64,000 bases of DNA from Acidobacteriota bacterium (GTDB lineage: Bacteria > Acidobacteriota > Vicinamibacteria > Vicinamibacterales > UBA8438). Position 1 is the first letter of the stretch; each line of letters starts with the position of its first letter. The notes beneath the pieces were generated by a model. The model searched no databases. It saw only the letters and a program-made list of their open reading frames with translations, and was not told the origin of the DNA. The translations under genes and the position numbers were made by a program. This document shows positions 1 to 8,723 of the stretch, piece after piece. The stretch lies in NCBI GenBank assembly GCA_009838525.1, contig VXRJ01000035.1, positions 71,462 to 135,461 on the forward strand, read 5' to 3'.

Positions 1-852
1 ACCTGCTTCCCCGACGCGAAACGGGTGCGCGATCCCGAAGTGCGCCGTGCGCAGATGTCCCGTCTGATCGCGCTCGTGCCGGGTATCGCCGCCTGCGCCT
101 GCCGCCGCAGCAGCGGACGGTCGTTCGCCACCCCGGGTGACGGACTTGACTATGTCGGCCGCTTCCTGAGCGTTCTCTACGACGCGGAGGGAAAGCCCTA
201 TACCCCCAATCCCGTGCTCGAACGGGCGCTGGACATCCTCTTCATCCTGCATGCCGACCACGAGCAGAACTGCAGCACCAGCGCGATGCGCGGCATCGGC
301 AGCTCCGAGGCCGACCCCTTCGCCTCGCTCGCCGGCGCGGCGGCGGCCCTTTCCGGGCCGCTGCACGGCGGGGCAAACGAGGCGGTGCTCCGGATGCTGC
401 GCCAGATCGGATCGGTCGACAACATTCCGGACTTCATTCGATCCGTAAAGGACGGCGAGGGGCGCCTCATGGGCTTCGGCCACCGCGTCTACAAGTCGTA
501 CGATCCCCGGGCGACGGTGATCAAGAAGACCGCGTACGAGGTGTTCGAAGTCACCGGACGCAATCCGCTGCTGGACATCGCGATCGAGCTGGAGCGGATC
601 GCGCTGGAAGACGACTACTTCGTGCAGCGCCGGTTGTACCCGAACGTCGACTTCTACTCGGGACTGATCTACGAGGCGATGGACTTCGATCCCGCCATGT
701 TCACCGTTCTCTTCGCCATCGGGCGCACCCCGGGTTGGGTGGCGCAATGGAACGAACTGATGGGTGACAAGGAACAGAGGATCGCCCGTCCCCGGCAGGT
801 CTTCACCGGTCCGGACGCCCGCGACTACGTTTCCCTCGACGCCCGCGGCTGA
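1..852 (+). CDS. gltA: Citrate synthase, C-terminal part (5' end outside window)
   Basis: Citrate synthase condenses oxaloacetate and acetyl-CoA into citrate, the entry step of the TCA cycle, in the cytoplasm. The frame is open through base 1, so the N-terminal part lies outside the window. All three catalytic signatures are visible: LHGGANE with the first catalytic His, GFGHRVYKSYDPRA with the second, and PNVDFYSG with the catalytic Asp. GWVAQWNE and a short basic tail follow, as is usual. The gene converges on a minus-strand gene whose stop is 5 bases away. A 2-methylcitrate synthase cannot be fully excluded from the fragment, but citrate synthase is the better match. Confidence 0.92.
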   Translation, partial: TCFPDAKRVRDPEVRRAQMSRLIALVPGIAACACRRSSGRSFATPGDGLDYVGRFLSVLYDAEGKPYTPNPVLERALDILFILHADHEQNCSTSAMRGIGSSEADPFASLAGAAAALSGPLHGGANEAVLRMLRQIGSVDNIPDFIRSVKDGEGRLMGFGHRVYKSYDPRATVIKKTAYEVFEVTGRNPLLDIAIELERIALEDDYFVQRRLYPNVDFYSGLIYEAMDFDPAMFTVLFAIGRTPGWVAQWNELMGDKEQRIARPRQVFTGPDARDYVSLDARG

Positions 853-857
853 GGACG

Positions 858-3185
858 TCAGTAGCGGAATAGATACTGGAACTTCAGGAACGCCGCGCGG
901 TTCGTCCGCTGCCGTCCGGTCACGTGCCGCCGCCGGACGCCCGTGCCGTACCAGTCCAGCAGGTCACCCTCTATCAGGTCGGCCTGCTGGTAGTGGTCGT
1001 CGTAGCCCGCGTAGAAAACCGTGCCCGCGTTTACGCGGTAGGTGAGCAGGAAGTTCAGGTCGAGCTTCCGGTCCAGAGTGTCGTACTCGCTGATGTTGCG
1101 AAAGAGCAGCCGGTTGGTGAACTGATAGGTCGTCAACGCGCGGAAGATCCGGACATCGAACACCACGTCCCTACCGCCTAGGGGGCCGGTGAACCGGTTG
1201 GTGGTGACGTTGATCGCCGACCGCAGGCGCGAGACGGGGCGGAGGTTGATCGATGCGGAGATCCCCTGCTCGTGCCCCAGGTAGGGGTTGATCGGGTCGA
1301 GCAAGATCTGGTCGCCCCGCCGGTACTCGAGAGTGAAGCCGACCCGCCGGCTCGTATCCACCCGGCCGAAGACGCGCGAGCGGGTCTTGAAGAAGTCGAG
1401 CCCCTCGTAGCGTTCCAGCTCCCGGCGCACGTTTCCGGCCACGAACATGTTCCTGAAGAGCGCCAGGTTGATACCCGCGTCGGCGATCTCGTCCTGCAGC
1501 ACCCCGGTGAAGTCGTAGCTGCGCGTGTAGAGGAACTCCGGACCCCAGTTGCGGAGCCAGTGCTCCGGCCACCAGCGGTACCCGCCGGTGAGGCTCGTGA
1601 GCCGCTGGTCCGTCCGGGGCACGTGCCCGAGATCCGTCCTGAAATCGGGAGACAGCGCGTAGGTGGCCAGGGAGTAGCGCAGGTTCCGCCCGCGCTTGCG
1701 GAACGCGGCGTCGAGCAGGTAGCCCCGGGCCCCGGGGTCCCGTCCGTCCCGATGGTCGGTTCCCATGGCGAGGAACGACACCGAGTGGGTGTCGCCGAGG
1801 CGGAATCGCGCGTCCACGCCGCCGAGCCGGCTGTAGCCTTCGAGCGGCTCCCGGCTGGTAAAGATGGCGCCGACGTGGGATTCGGCGTAGAGGTCGTAGC
1901 GCATTCGGCCGACGAAGGCGTGGCCCGGCGCTCCGGATGCCGGATCCTCGCCGTCGCCCACGTTCCCGGGCTCCGCATCGTTGGCGTAGAGCACGCCGAC
2001 GGTGGTCCGCCCGACTTTGCCGGTCAGCTTGGCGCCGAACGCGGGGTCCACGATCTGGCGCGTGTGGACCGGCGTGATCGCCGTCGGGATATCGAAGATC
2101 TCGGCGCCTTCGAGGAAGAACGGGCGCAGTTCCGGATAGAACAGCGCGAAGCGCTGGTTGACCTCGATCTGCGGAAGGTCCGACTCGACCTGCGAGAAGT
2201 CGGGGTTGAACGTCACGTCCGCGGTGAGGTTGGACGTAACGCCGTACTTGACGTTGACGCCGCTTTCGGGTGACAGGTCCTTGTCCGCGAAGCGGCCGGT
2301 CGCGCGGTTCAGGGAACCGAAGCGGATCGCCGTGAGTGTGGGCAGGATCTCCAGGTTGTGGCTGCGCGACAGGTCGGTCATACCTTCCAGGACGCCCATC
2401 TGCGGCAGGAAGCCGGCGATGTCGCGCGAGGTGGGCGACCAGACGTCGGCTTCGTCCCGGCCGCCGACGATCCGCGCAATCTGCAGCCCCCAGCGGTGCG
2501 GAACCCCGGCCTCGCGCCGCGGATACCGGAGACTCTTGAACGGAATGGCCATCTCGGCGACGAAGCCGTCGTCGACGAGCTCGGCCGCCGTCTCGAACAG
2601 GACGTCCCAGGAGGCGTCGCCGCGGGGGACGCCGAAGCGGCCGCCGCCGATGGCGCCTGCCTGCAGGATGGCGTCGCCCTGCACGCCGTAGCCGTTCACC
2701 GTGAAGACGTACGCCCGCTGCTGATCGAGGAAGGGATCGAGGTAGATCAGAAACAGGTCGTCCTCGATGGTCTGGTCGCGGTCGCGGCGGTTCGCACGGA
2801 GCATGCCGGGGTCGCCGTAGTGCGCATGCAGCCCCACGTAGAGGTTGCTGTCGTCGTAGGCGAGGTAGATGTCGCTCGCTTCGCTGGCCGGTATCCCGTC
2901 GAACGGCCGACGCTGAACGAGCTCCGTGATGCGCGCGGCTTCGCGCCAGACCACCTCGTCGAGCCGCCCGTCGATGGTCGGTGGGCGCGCCAGCCGTGGC
3001 GGGCGGACGGCCGGGCGGCCGGTCAGGACGCCGGCATCGACCGCCCGGGTCGCCCCAGGCTCCTGCCCGGGGACCTGACCGGCCTGCAGCGCAGACGGGC
3101 TGCCCGCGCTGGCCAACCCGATCACAAGGGCCAGGAGTCCGCCGCTCGGCAGCGTCCCGCCCGATGAAGTCCCCGTCACCCTCAC
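858..3185 (-). CDS. CBM9-like / DUF5916 outer-membrane beta-barrel protein
   Basis: Predicted exported protein of 775 residues. The mature N-terminus starts with 'PPTIDGRLDEVVWREA', the typical opening of a carbohydrate-binding family 9-like beta-sandwich. A long DUF5916-type region with alternating beta strands follows and ends in the aromatic 'FQYLFRY', as expected for an outer-membrane barrel. The GTG at 3185 is chosen because an AAGGA ribosome site lies about 8 bases upstream and a signal peptide (roughly residues 10-30) follows at once; a longer frame exists but has no such features. Known relatives are abundant in Acidobacteria and Bacteroidetes and often sit near secreted hydrolases. 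The substrate is unknown. I see no partner gene next to it. Confidence 0.8.
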   Translation of the reverse strand: MRVTGTSSGGTLPSGGLLALVIGLASAGSPSALQAGQVPGQEPGATRAVDAGVLTGRPAVRPPRLARPPTIDGRLDEVVWREAARITELVQRRPFDGIPASEASDIYLAYDDSNLYVGLHAHYGDPGMLRANRRDRDQTIEDDLFLIYLDPFLDQQRAYVFTVNGYGVQGDAILQAGAIGGGRFGVPRGDASWDVLFETAAELVDDGFVAEMAIPFKSLRYPRREAGVPHRWGLQIARIVGGRDEADVWSPTSRDIAGFLPQMGVLEGMTDLSRSHNLEILPTLTAIRFGSLNRATGRFADKDLSPESGVNVKYGVTSNLTADVTFNPDFSQVESDLPQIEVNQRFALFYPELRPFFLEGAEIFDIPTAITPVHTRQIVDPAFGAKLTGKVGRTTVGVLYANDAEPGNVGDGEDPASGAPGHAFVGRMRYDLYAESHVGAIFTSREPLEGYSRLGGVDARFRLGDTHSVSFLAMGTDHRDGRDPGARGYLLDAAFRKRGRNLRYSLATYALSPDFRTDLGHVPRTDQRLTSLTGGYRWWPEHWLRNWGPEFLYTRSYDFTGVLQDEIADAGINLALFRNMFVAGNVRRELERYEGLDFFKTRSRVFGRVDTSRRVGFTLEYRRGDQILLDPINPYLGHEQGISASINLRPVSRLRSAINVTTNRFTGPLGGRDVVFDVRIFRALTTYQFTNRLLFRNISEYDTLDRKLDLNFLLTYRVNAGTVFYAGYDDHYQQADLIEGDLLDWYGTGVRRRHVTGRQRTNRAAFLKFQYLFRY

Positions 3186-3265
3186 CGCCCGTTCCTTCCC
3201 ATGCTCGGCGACCGGATCGGTCCGCACGGGACCGAACGGATCCGGCACTCGCCCGCAAGGGCGCG

Positions 3266-4423
3266 CTAGCCGCCCCGCAGGAGCCAGCCGGCGGCGGCGC
3301 CGGCCAGGATCAGCCAGGTCGAGTTCGGCTGCTTCCACAGCAGCAGGCCGGTGGCGGCCGCCGCAACGGCCGCCGTGGACAGATCGACCACCGTGGTGCG
3401 CGCGAGCACCCAGGCAACCGCGCCCATCAGACCAAGCGAGGCCACCACCACGCCGTCGAGCACGCCGCTCAGCAGGCGCGACGCCCGCAGTTTCGGAATG
3501 AGCGGCTGACTGAGCGCCACGAAGACGAATCCGGGCGCGAAGATCGCCGCCGTCGCGAGCGCCGCGCCGCTCCAGCCGCCCAAGAGGTACCCGATGAACG
3601 TCGCTGTCGTAAAGACCGGCCCCGGTGTCACCTGTCCGACGGTAATCGCGTCAATCAACTGCTGATCGGTCAGCCACCCCCAACGTTCGACCAGGTCGGC
3701 GCGCAGGAAGGCAAGCAGCACATAGCCGCTCCCGAACAGCACCGAGCCCACCTTCGCGAAGAACAGGGCCAGCCGCGTCAGCGTGAACGGCAGCTCTGCC
3801 GCCGCCACGGCGGACGCCTGCGCCGCGACCTGGCCGATGCTGGTGGCTACCGCCGCCAACGCCGCCATCGCGGTTGCCCCGGCGCGTGGCCCGATCGCGA
3901 GGGCCAGCCCCGCCACTGCCCCGGCGGCCAGCAGCACCAGTTCGTTCACGCCGAGGATCGACAGCACCAGAACCGTGCCGCCAATCAATCCGAGCGCCAC
4001 CCCGCGCACGGCGCTCACGCTCAACTTCACGATGGCCTGCGCGACGATGGCGATGACGACCGGACCGATGCCGTACATCAGCCAGCCCACCTGCGGCGTT
4101 TCGCCGTACCGCGCATAGCCCCAGGCGATGATCCCGACGATGAGCGCGGCGGGGAAGATGAACGACGCGCCCGCCACCAGCAACCCGGGGATTCCGCCGT
4201 GCCGGTAGCCAAGATGGATCGCCAGTTCCGTCGAGTTCGGCCCCGGGATCAGGTTGGTGGCGGCGACCAGGTCGAGGAACTCGCGGTCCGTGAGCCAGCG
4301 CCGGCGGTCCACGACTTCGTCGCGCATCATCGCAATGTGCGCGGCGGGTCCCCCGAACGCAGTGACGCCGAGCCGTACGAACAGCCCCGCCAGCTCGGTC
4401 AGGGGTACGCGCGGTGCCGCCAC
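3266..4423 (-). CDS. chrA: Chromate transporter (ChrA family, two-domain)
   Basis: Inner-membrane protein of 385 residues with about 10-12 hydrophobic segments in two homologous halves, the long-chain ChrA layout. Each half carries the family signature: 'GVTAFGGPAAHIAMM' and 'NLIPGPNSTELA' in the first, and the related 'VGSVLFGSGYVLLAFL' and 'VGQVTPGPVFTTATFIGY' in the second. Characterised members export chromate; some family members may carry other oxyanions, so the substrate is inferred. The GTG at 4423 is chosen because conserved sequence ('LTELAGLFVRLGVTAFGG') starts right after it and the upstream gene stops 13 bases before. Co-transcription with the NYN gene upstream is likely from spacing. 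Confidence 0.85.
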   Translation of the reverse strand: MAAPRVPLTELAGLFVRLGVTAFGGPAAHIAMMRDEVVDRRRWLTDREFLDLVAATNLIPGPNSTELAIHLGYRHGGIPGLLVAGASFIFPAALIVGIIAWGYARYGETPQVGWLMYGIGPVVIAIVAQAIVKLSVSAVRGVALGLIGGTVLVLSILGVNELVLLAAGAVAGLALAIGPRAGATAMAALAAVATSIGQVAAQASAVAAAELPFTLTRLALFFAKVGSVLFGSGYVLLAFLRADLVERWGWLTDQQLIDAITVGQVTPGPVFTTATFIGYLLGGWSGAALATAAIFAPGFVFVALSQPLIPKLRASRLLSGVLDGVVVASLGLMGAVAWVLARTTVVDLSTAAVAAAATGLLLWKQPNSTWLILAGAAAGWLLRGG

Positions 4424-4436
4424 GGGTTGCCGTTCG

Positions 4437-5027
4437 CTAGAGGCTGTCCAGCAGGACAGCCGGGTCGAACTCGTCGATCTGCACCGGCCGCATCCTCGGG
4501 AGCGGGCCGTTCTGGAACGCCCGGGCATCCGTCTCGAGATCGAAGATGTCCAGATTCGGCATGTGCGTGTAGTCGGCGGCGAGGTATTCCCTGAACGCGA
4601 GGACGCCGATGTGGCGGTCGTCGTTACTTCCGAGCGCGGCGAGGGCTGAGGAGAAGTCCTTGTCGTGACTCAGCAGCAGGACGTCGCCCTCGCGGGCCTC
4701 GAGGGCGTGGAGCGTTTTCTGGATTCCTTCGTCCACCACCTTGCGGCCGTCCCGGCCGGTGAGCAGGACCGGACGGAAGTGGCAGGCCAGCAGTGCCTGC
4801 ACGAAGGGCCAGGGAACCGTCGCTTCCGGGCGGACGTTGATGAAGAACATCGCCTTGGCAGAGCGTCCTCCCCAGAGGTTTTCGGCGAAGCGAAAGACCG
4901 TCTCCCAACGAGGCCGATCCTCCGATTGCGGCGGCCGGTTCAGGATCGTGCTGAGAGTCCCGTCTACGTTCTCGCCGTCGACCAGAACGTACACGTTGTG
5001 CCGGGAGTTCCCGTTGGTAGAGAGCAT
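4437..5027 (-). CDS. NYN domain protein (PIN-like, LabA/DUF88 family)
   Basis: Cytoplasmic protein of 196 residues. The NYN fold is shown by 'VYVLVDGENVDGTL' near the N-terminus (first acidic metal ligand), 'KVVDEGIQKTLHAL' in the middle and 'DVLLLSHDKDFSSALAAL' (second acidic cluster), the order seen in LabA/DUF88 proteins. The family is related to PIN ribonucleases and usually assigned an RNA-cleaving role; no substrate is known here. ATG at 5027 has a good AGGAAG site 8 bases upstream, so the longer frame start is rejected. A tail of about 60 residues after the fold is unassigned. The short gap to chrA suggests co-transcription, without an obvious functional link. Confidence 0.75.
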   Translation of the reverse strand: MLSTNGNSRHNVYVLVDGENVDGTLSTILNRPPQSEDRPRWETVFRFAENLWGGRSAKAMFFINVRPEATVPWPFVQALLACHFRPVLLTGRDGRKVVDEGIQKTLHALEAREGDVLLLSHDKDFSSALAALGSNDDRHIGVLAFREYLAADYTHMPNLDIFDLETDARAFQNGPLPRMRPVQIDEFDPAVLLDSL

Positions 5028-5132
5028 AAGTTCACTTCCTTTCCGGATATAGCCTGTCGTCGGCCAATCTACCACGCACGTCCAGACGGCGCGGGCGCCA
5101 GCCCCGGGGTGGACGCCGAAGGCGCCAGGCCA

Positions 5133-6401
5133 CTACAGCTCGCGGATGCCGTGACTGCGGACGAGGAAGTAGGCGGCGATCATCACCAGCACTCCGCCGT
5201 TCATTGCGATCACGGTTGGGGTCGGGAGCGCGGTGGTCAGCCAGCCGCTTACGAGGCTGCCGATCGGCATGCCGCCGCGGAAGGCCATCAAGTACACGCT
5301 CATCACCCGTCCGCGCAATTCGTCCGGGACGGTCAGTTGCACCAGCGATGCCGTGAGCGAGAAGACCACCAGGAGGGCCGCTCCCGCCTGCACCAGCAGG
5401 GCGTAGCTCACGAGCGTGATCGGCAGCAGGGCGAACGCCGCGATGGTGGCGCCGAACAGGCCCAGCACCCAGAGCAGCGTCTCTCCCATGCGTTCGAACT
5501 TCCCGAGCCAGGCGACTATGAGGGCGCCGAACACGGCGCCGACGCCGAGGCAGGTCATCATCCGGCTGAGGGTTTCCGGGTCACCGGCGAAGACCGGCAG
5601 GAAGGCGCGGATAGGCAAACCCAGCGACGTCGTGCAGGCGGCAAGGACGGTCAGGGCGAGGAAGACACCGCGGCTGACGAACCGGAGCCCGCCCTTTATC
5701 TCCTCGGTCATCGGTTGGCGGTTGGCGCGGTTGGGCGGCGGCAACTGCATGAGAGCCAGGACGACGATTACCACCAGGAACGAGACGCTGTTCAACCCGA
5801 AGCAGGCGGCGAGGCCGAGGGTCGTGAACACCAGGCCGCCTATGAAGGGACCGACGGACTGCGCCAGGTTGAACTGAATCGAATTGAGCGCCACCGCGTT
5901 CGGCAGCGTGCTCCGCGGCACCAGGGCCGGGATGATGGACTGGAATGCCGGCCCGCCGAACGCCTGGGCCAGCCCGGTAGTGAAGGAGAGCGCGAGAATG
6001 TAGGGAACGCTGACCGCCCCGGTGAGGACCAGGGCGGTCAGCGTGAGGGCGCAGACCATCTGGATCGCCTGCGATGCCATCAGCAGGTGGCGGCGGTCGT
6101 ACCGGTCGGCGGTCACGCCGCCAATCAGCGTGAACAGTAGCAGCGGAACAGCTCCGACAAACATGTCGAGTCCCAGGTAGAACGCCGACCCCGTCAGGTC
6201 GAAGATCAGCCACTGTTGCGCGAAGCGCTGCATCCAGGTGCCGACGGCGGATGTGAACGCGGCGGTCCAGAGGTTGCGGAAGTCCGGGAACGTAAAGGCA
6301 GCGCCCAGGCGGAGGAGGGCGCCGGTCAGACCGCGGCCGGCGGGCCGCGCCTCCTTGATGGGCGCGTCTGGTTCCGTGGCCTCGCCTACCGGTTCGGCCA
6401 C
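5133..6401 (-). CDS. MFS transporter (EntS/MFS_3-like exporter)
   Basis: Major facilitator superfamily permease of 422 residues with about 12 transmembrane segments. The opening 'FRNLWTAAFTSAVGTWMQRFAQQWLIFDLTG' pattern (seen in pieces 'FRNLWTAAF', 'WMQRFAQQWL') and the loop 'GGVTADRYDRRHLL' between helices 2 and 3 are typical of the EntS/MFS_3 group, which exports siderophores, macrolides and other small molecules. The substrate cannot be told. The start is a GTG overlapping the upstream DUF983 gene by 16 bases, which indicates translational coupling. There is no siderophore biosynthesis gene nearby, so general drug or metabolite efflux is the safer reading. Confidence 0.85.
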   Translation of the reverse strand: MAEPVGEATEPDAPIKEARPAGRGLTGALLRLGAAFTFPDFRNLWTAAFTSAVGTWMQRFAQQWLIFDLTGSAFYLGLDMFVGAVPLLLFTLIGGVTADRYDRRHLLMASQAIQMVCALTLTALVLTGAVSVPYILALSFTTGLAQAFGGPAFQSIIPALVPRSTLPNAVALNSIQFNLAQSVGPFIGGLVFTTLGLAACFGLNSVSFLVVIVVLALMQLPPPNRANRQPMTEEIKGGLRFVSRGVFLALTVLAACTTSLGLPIRAFLPVFAGDPETLSRMMTCLGVGAVFGALIVAWLGKFERMGETLLWVLGLFGATIAAFALLPITLVSYALLVQAGAALLVVFSLTASLVQLTVPDELRGRVMSVYLMAFRGGMPIGSLVSGWLTTALPTPTVIAMNGGVLVMIAAYFLVRSHGIREL

Positions 6402-6757
6402 GGAATGTAGAGCCCCTCACCCAGGAAGACGATGCCGGTCCAGAGCGCGGTCGCATGGCGGTGAAGAACGAACGGCCCGATTCCCGCCACCGCCATCCAG
6501 ATGACCATCAACTGCGTTGTCGTAAGTGAGGTGAAGGACCGCATGAGCAGGTAGCCCGCAGCGACGACGCCAAGCGTCAGGCCGAGGTTGATGTAAACGG
6601 CGCCAAGCGACTGCCCCGGTTCACGTTCGAACGCCTCGCCGCATGCCGAACAGCGCTCGTGCAGCCGCGTCGCCGACTTGAAGAGCCGTCCGTAGCCGCA
6701 GCAGGGACATCTCAGCCGGCATGCGCGCAGCAGCATGACGACAACCTCGCGGAACAC
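6386..6757 (-). CDS. DUF983 family protein (zinc-ribbon plus two TM helices)
   Basis: Small inner-membrane protein of 123 residues. It begins with a zinc-ribbon, 'CPCCGYGRLFKSATRLHERCSACG', here split as CPCCG...CSACG with four metal-binding cysteines. Two hydrophobic helices follow ('GAVYINLGLTLGVVAAGYLL' and 'LMVIWMAVAGIGPFVL'). This is the DUF983 layout; no biochemical role is established. The start taken is a GTG; an ATG seven codons later (6736) is also possible. The 3' end overlaps the MFS gene, so the two are probably made together. Confidence 0.78.
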   Translation of the reverse strand: MFREVVVMLLRACRLRCPCCGYGRLFKSATRLHERCSACGEAFEREPGQSLGAVYINLGLTLGVVAAGYLLMRSFTSLTTTQLMVIWMAVAGIGPFVLHRHATALWTGIVFLGEGLYIPWPNR

Positions 6758-6795
6758 GGGCCACCCCCTGTGGCGGGCATGTTAACACCGTGCCG

Positions 6796-7545
6796 TCAGC
6801 GGCCGGCGCTGGCGCCACGCGACGGACGGCGCGCTTCCTCACCGGTCAACGCCTCCTCGAGCAGCGCCTCGGCCGTCGTGAGGGGGCCGTTCAGGTAGCG
6901 GACCACCGGCGCCAGGACCGTGAAGTCGCGCAGGAGCGAGGCGTAGAAGCGGGGATCGGTTGCGAAGGCCGGTTCGTGGGCCCGCCCTGCCAGGTATTGC
7001 TTCAGTCGGAGCAGGTCGGCCGCCGGATGGTCCGCGGCGTACCCGCGAGGCGTTCGCTGCAGACGCTCGCCGGCGAGATCGCCGAAGGTTTCCTGGAACG
7101 GCGGCGCGGCGACTATCGCGCGCAACTGCCGATGGTGGCCCGCGATGTACTCGCGCAGTTTCGCCAGTTGCCGCGGCTGCGGCCGGTACAGTCCGCCGCC
7201 GACGAACACGCCGTCCAGCGCGATGTGCACGTAGAGTCCGGCGCCCTCGTGTTTGGGCAGATCCCGATGCGGGAAAATCGCCGCGACGTGCGTCTTGTAC
7301 GGCGTCTTGTCGGGCGAGAAGCGGGTATCGCGGTAGATTCGGTAGATCGACCGCTTCGGTTCGGCGATGAGATCGGGGGCGATGGCCGGCAGGTCGAGGG
7401 CCAGTTGCTCGACGAGCGCCACCATGGGCGCGCGGACATGTTCCTCGAAGCGGGGGCGGTTGGCATTGAACCACTCGCGGTTGTTGTTCCGCTTGAGGGC
7501 GCGGAGAAACGTGAGCGTCTTCGGTGAGAAGCAGGGTGTCGACAT
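6796..7545 (-). CDS. DUF2461 family protein (TIGR02453)
   Basis: Cytoplasmic protein of 249 residues that matches the DUF2461 family along its length. Visible hallmarks are 'LRALKRNNNREWFNANRPRFEE' near the N-terminus (seen as 'NNNREWFNANRPRFEEHV'), 'RIYRDTRFSPDKTPYKTH' and 'GAGLYVHIALDGVFVGGGLYRP'. The family is widespread but has no proven function. ATG at 7545 is followed directly by conserved sequence. Spacing to the DUF309 gene upstream (stop at 7561) is 15 bases, which suggests one transcript. Confidence 0.85.
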   Translation of the reverse strand: MSTPCFSPKTLTFLRALKRNNNREWFNANRPRFEEHVRAPMVALVEQLALDLPAIAPDLIAEPKRSIYRIYRDTRFSPDKTPYKTHVAAIFPHRDLPKHEGAGLYVHIALDGVFVGGGLYRPQPRQLAKLREYIAGHHRQLRAIVAAPPFQETFGDLAGERLQRTPRGYAADHPAADLLRLKQYLAGRAHEPAFATDPRFYASLLRDFTVLAPVVRYLNGPLTTAEALLEEALTGEEARRPSRGASAGR

Positions 7546-7560
7546 CGATGGTTCCGTTCG

Positions 7561-8013
7561 TCAGCGCGATGATGGGTCCTGGACGCGGGTCGTCCAGCCG
7601 GGTGTCGGCGCCCGCGGAGGCGGGTCGACGAAACGCACGATCGGGGTGAGCGACCAGTCGAACCCGTCGAGCCCATCGGGGCCCAGCCGTTCCACCTCAG
7701 CGCGGATCCGCGCCGCCTGGGCGAGCAGGTCCGACACGTTCACCGTCTGGCACGCCGGTGCGAACGGCCTCAGGTAGTCCGGTCCCCGGGTCAACATGTG
7801 CATCGCCCCGTGATGGTTCAGCCGGCCGATGTGGTACATCGCCACGCCGACCTGCAGGATGCCCTGGTATAGCCGTCGCACGTCGCGCGCCTCTGCGCGC
7901 CACAGGTCTTCAAGCGTCTCATGTTGTTCGAAGAACTCACCCCGGTTGAACTGCGCCACGCCCTCCAGCAGCAGCCGCGGGGGCGGTTCGCCGCACCAGT
8001 CGATGGTTTCCAT
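7561..8013 (-). CDS. DUF309 domain protein
   Basis: Protein of 150 residues with the DUF309 core: 'FNRGEFFEQHETLEDLWR', then 'RRLYQGILQVGVAMYHIGRLNHHGA' (here as 'LYQGILQVGVAMYH' and 'NHHGAMHML'), a helical bundle with conserved His and Glu. No activity is established for the family. ATG at 8013 is preferred over a GTG six codons earlier because the conserved part starts soon after; neither has a clear ribosome site. It is divergent from the esterase gene at 8067, so the roughly 50 bases between them must hold both promoters. Confidence 0.82.
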   Translation of the reverse strand: METIDWCGEPPPRLLLEGVAQFNRGEFFEQHETLEDLWRAEARDVRRLYQGILQVGVAMYHIGRLNHHGAMHMLTRGPDYLRPFAPACQTVNVSDLLAQAARIRAEVERLGPDGLDGFDWSLTPIVRFVDPPPRAPTPGWTTRVQDPSSR

Positions 8014-8066
8014 GGGCGGGAGGATTATCACTCAGGCGCCCGTCATACGCGATACGATGCGCCGCG

Positions 8067-8723
8067 ATGCAGTACGTCTACCTGCACGGATTTGCGTCGT
8101 CGCCGGCGTCGTCCAAGGCCGTGTACCTGGCGGAACGCCTGGCCGGGACGGGCTCGGTGCTCCACCTTCCGGACCTCAACGAACCCGATTTCTCGACCCT
8201 GACGGTTTCACGGGTCATCGCGCAGGTTTCGGCCCTCGTCGCGGAGCTCCCGCCCGATCCCGTCACCCTCTTCGGATCGAGCCTGGGGGCTTTCGCCGCG
8301 CTGCACGCGGCGGAGCGGCAGTGTGGCGGCGACTCCCGCCCGATCAGCCGCCTCGTGCTGCTTGCGCCGGCCCTCGACTTCGGCCGGGCCGCGATCGGTG
8401 AGTTGGGGGCGGAGGGAATGGCCCGGTGGCGCGAGACCGGTTGGTGGGAGCTGACGCACTACGCGTCGGGCGCGACCACGCGCGTTCACTACGAGCTGTA
8501 TGCCGATGCCGCGCGGTACAACTCGTTCGCTGCGCGGCGTCGCATCTCCACCCTCGTGCTACAGGGGGACCGCGACGAGATCGTCGACGCCGCCATGGTG
8601 GCGCGCTGGGCCGAACGACGGCCGCACGTTCGGTTGGTCCACCTGGACGATGACCATCAACTCGCCGCCAGCCACGAACGGATCTGGTGGGAGACCGCCC
8701 GATTCCTGGATCTTCCCGCATGA
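8067..8723 (+). CDS. YqiA/YcfP-like alpha/beta-fold esterase
   Basis: Alpha/beta hydrolase of 218 residues. 'YLHGFASSPASSKA' is the oxyanion-hole loop of the UPF0227/YqiA group. The nucleophile elbow is 'FGSSLGAF' (GxSxG). The acid is probably in 'LQGDRDEIVD' and the histidine in 'HLDDDHQLAAS'. Relatives act on short acyl esters; the natural substrate is unknown. The stop codon overlaps the next start in an ATGA junction, so the esterase and glycosyltransferase are translationally coupled and may serve one glycolipid or cell-surface pathway; that link is inferred from arrangement only. Confidence 0.82.
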   Translation: MQYVYLHGFASSPASSKAVYLAERLAGTGSVLHLPDLNEPDFSTLTVSRVIAQVSALVAELPPDPVTLFGSSLGAFAALHAAERQCGGDSRPISRLVLLAPALDFGRAAIGELGAEGMARWRETGWWELTHYASGATTRVHYELYADAARYNSFAARRRISTLVLQGDRDEIVDAAMVARWAERRPHVRLVHLDDDHQLAASHERIWWETARFLDLPA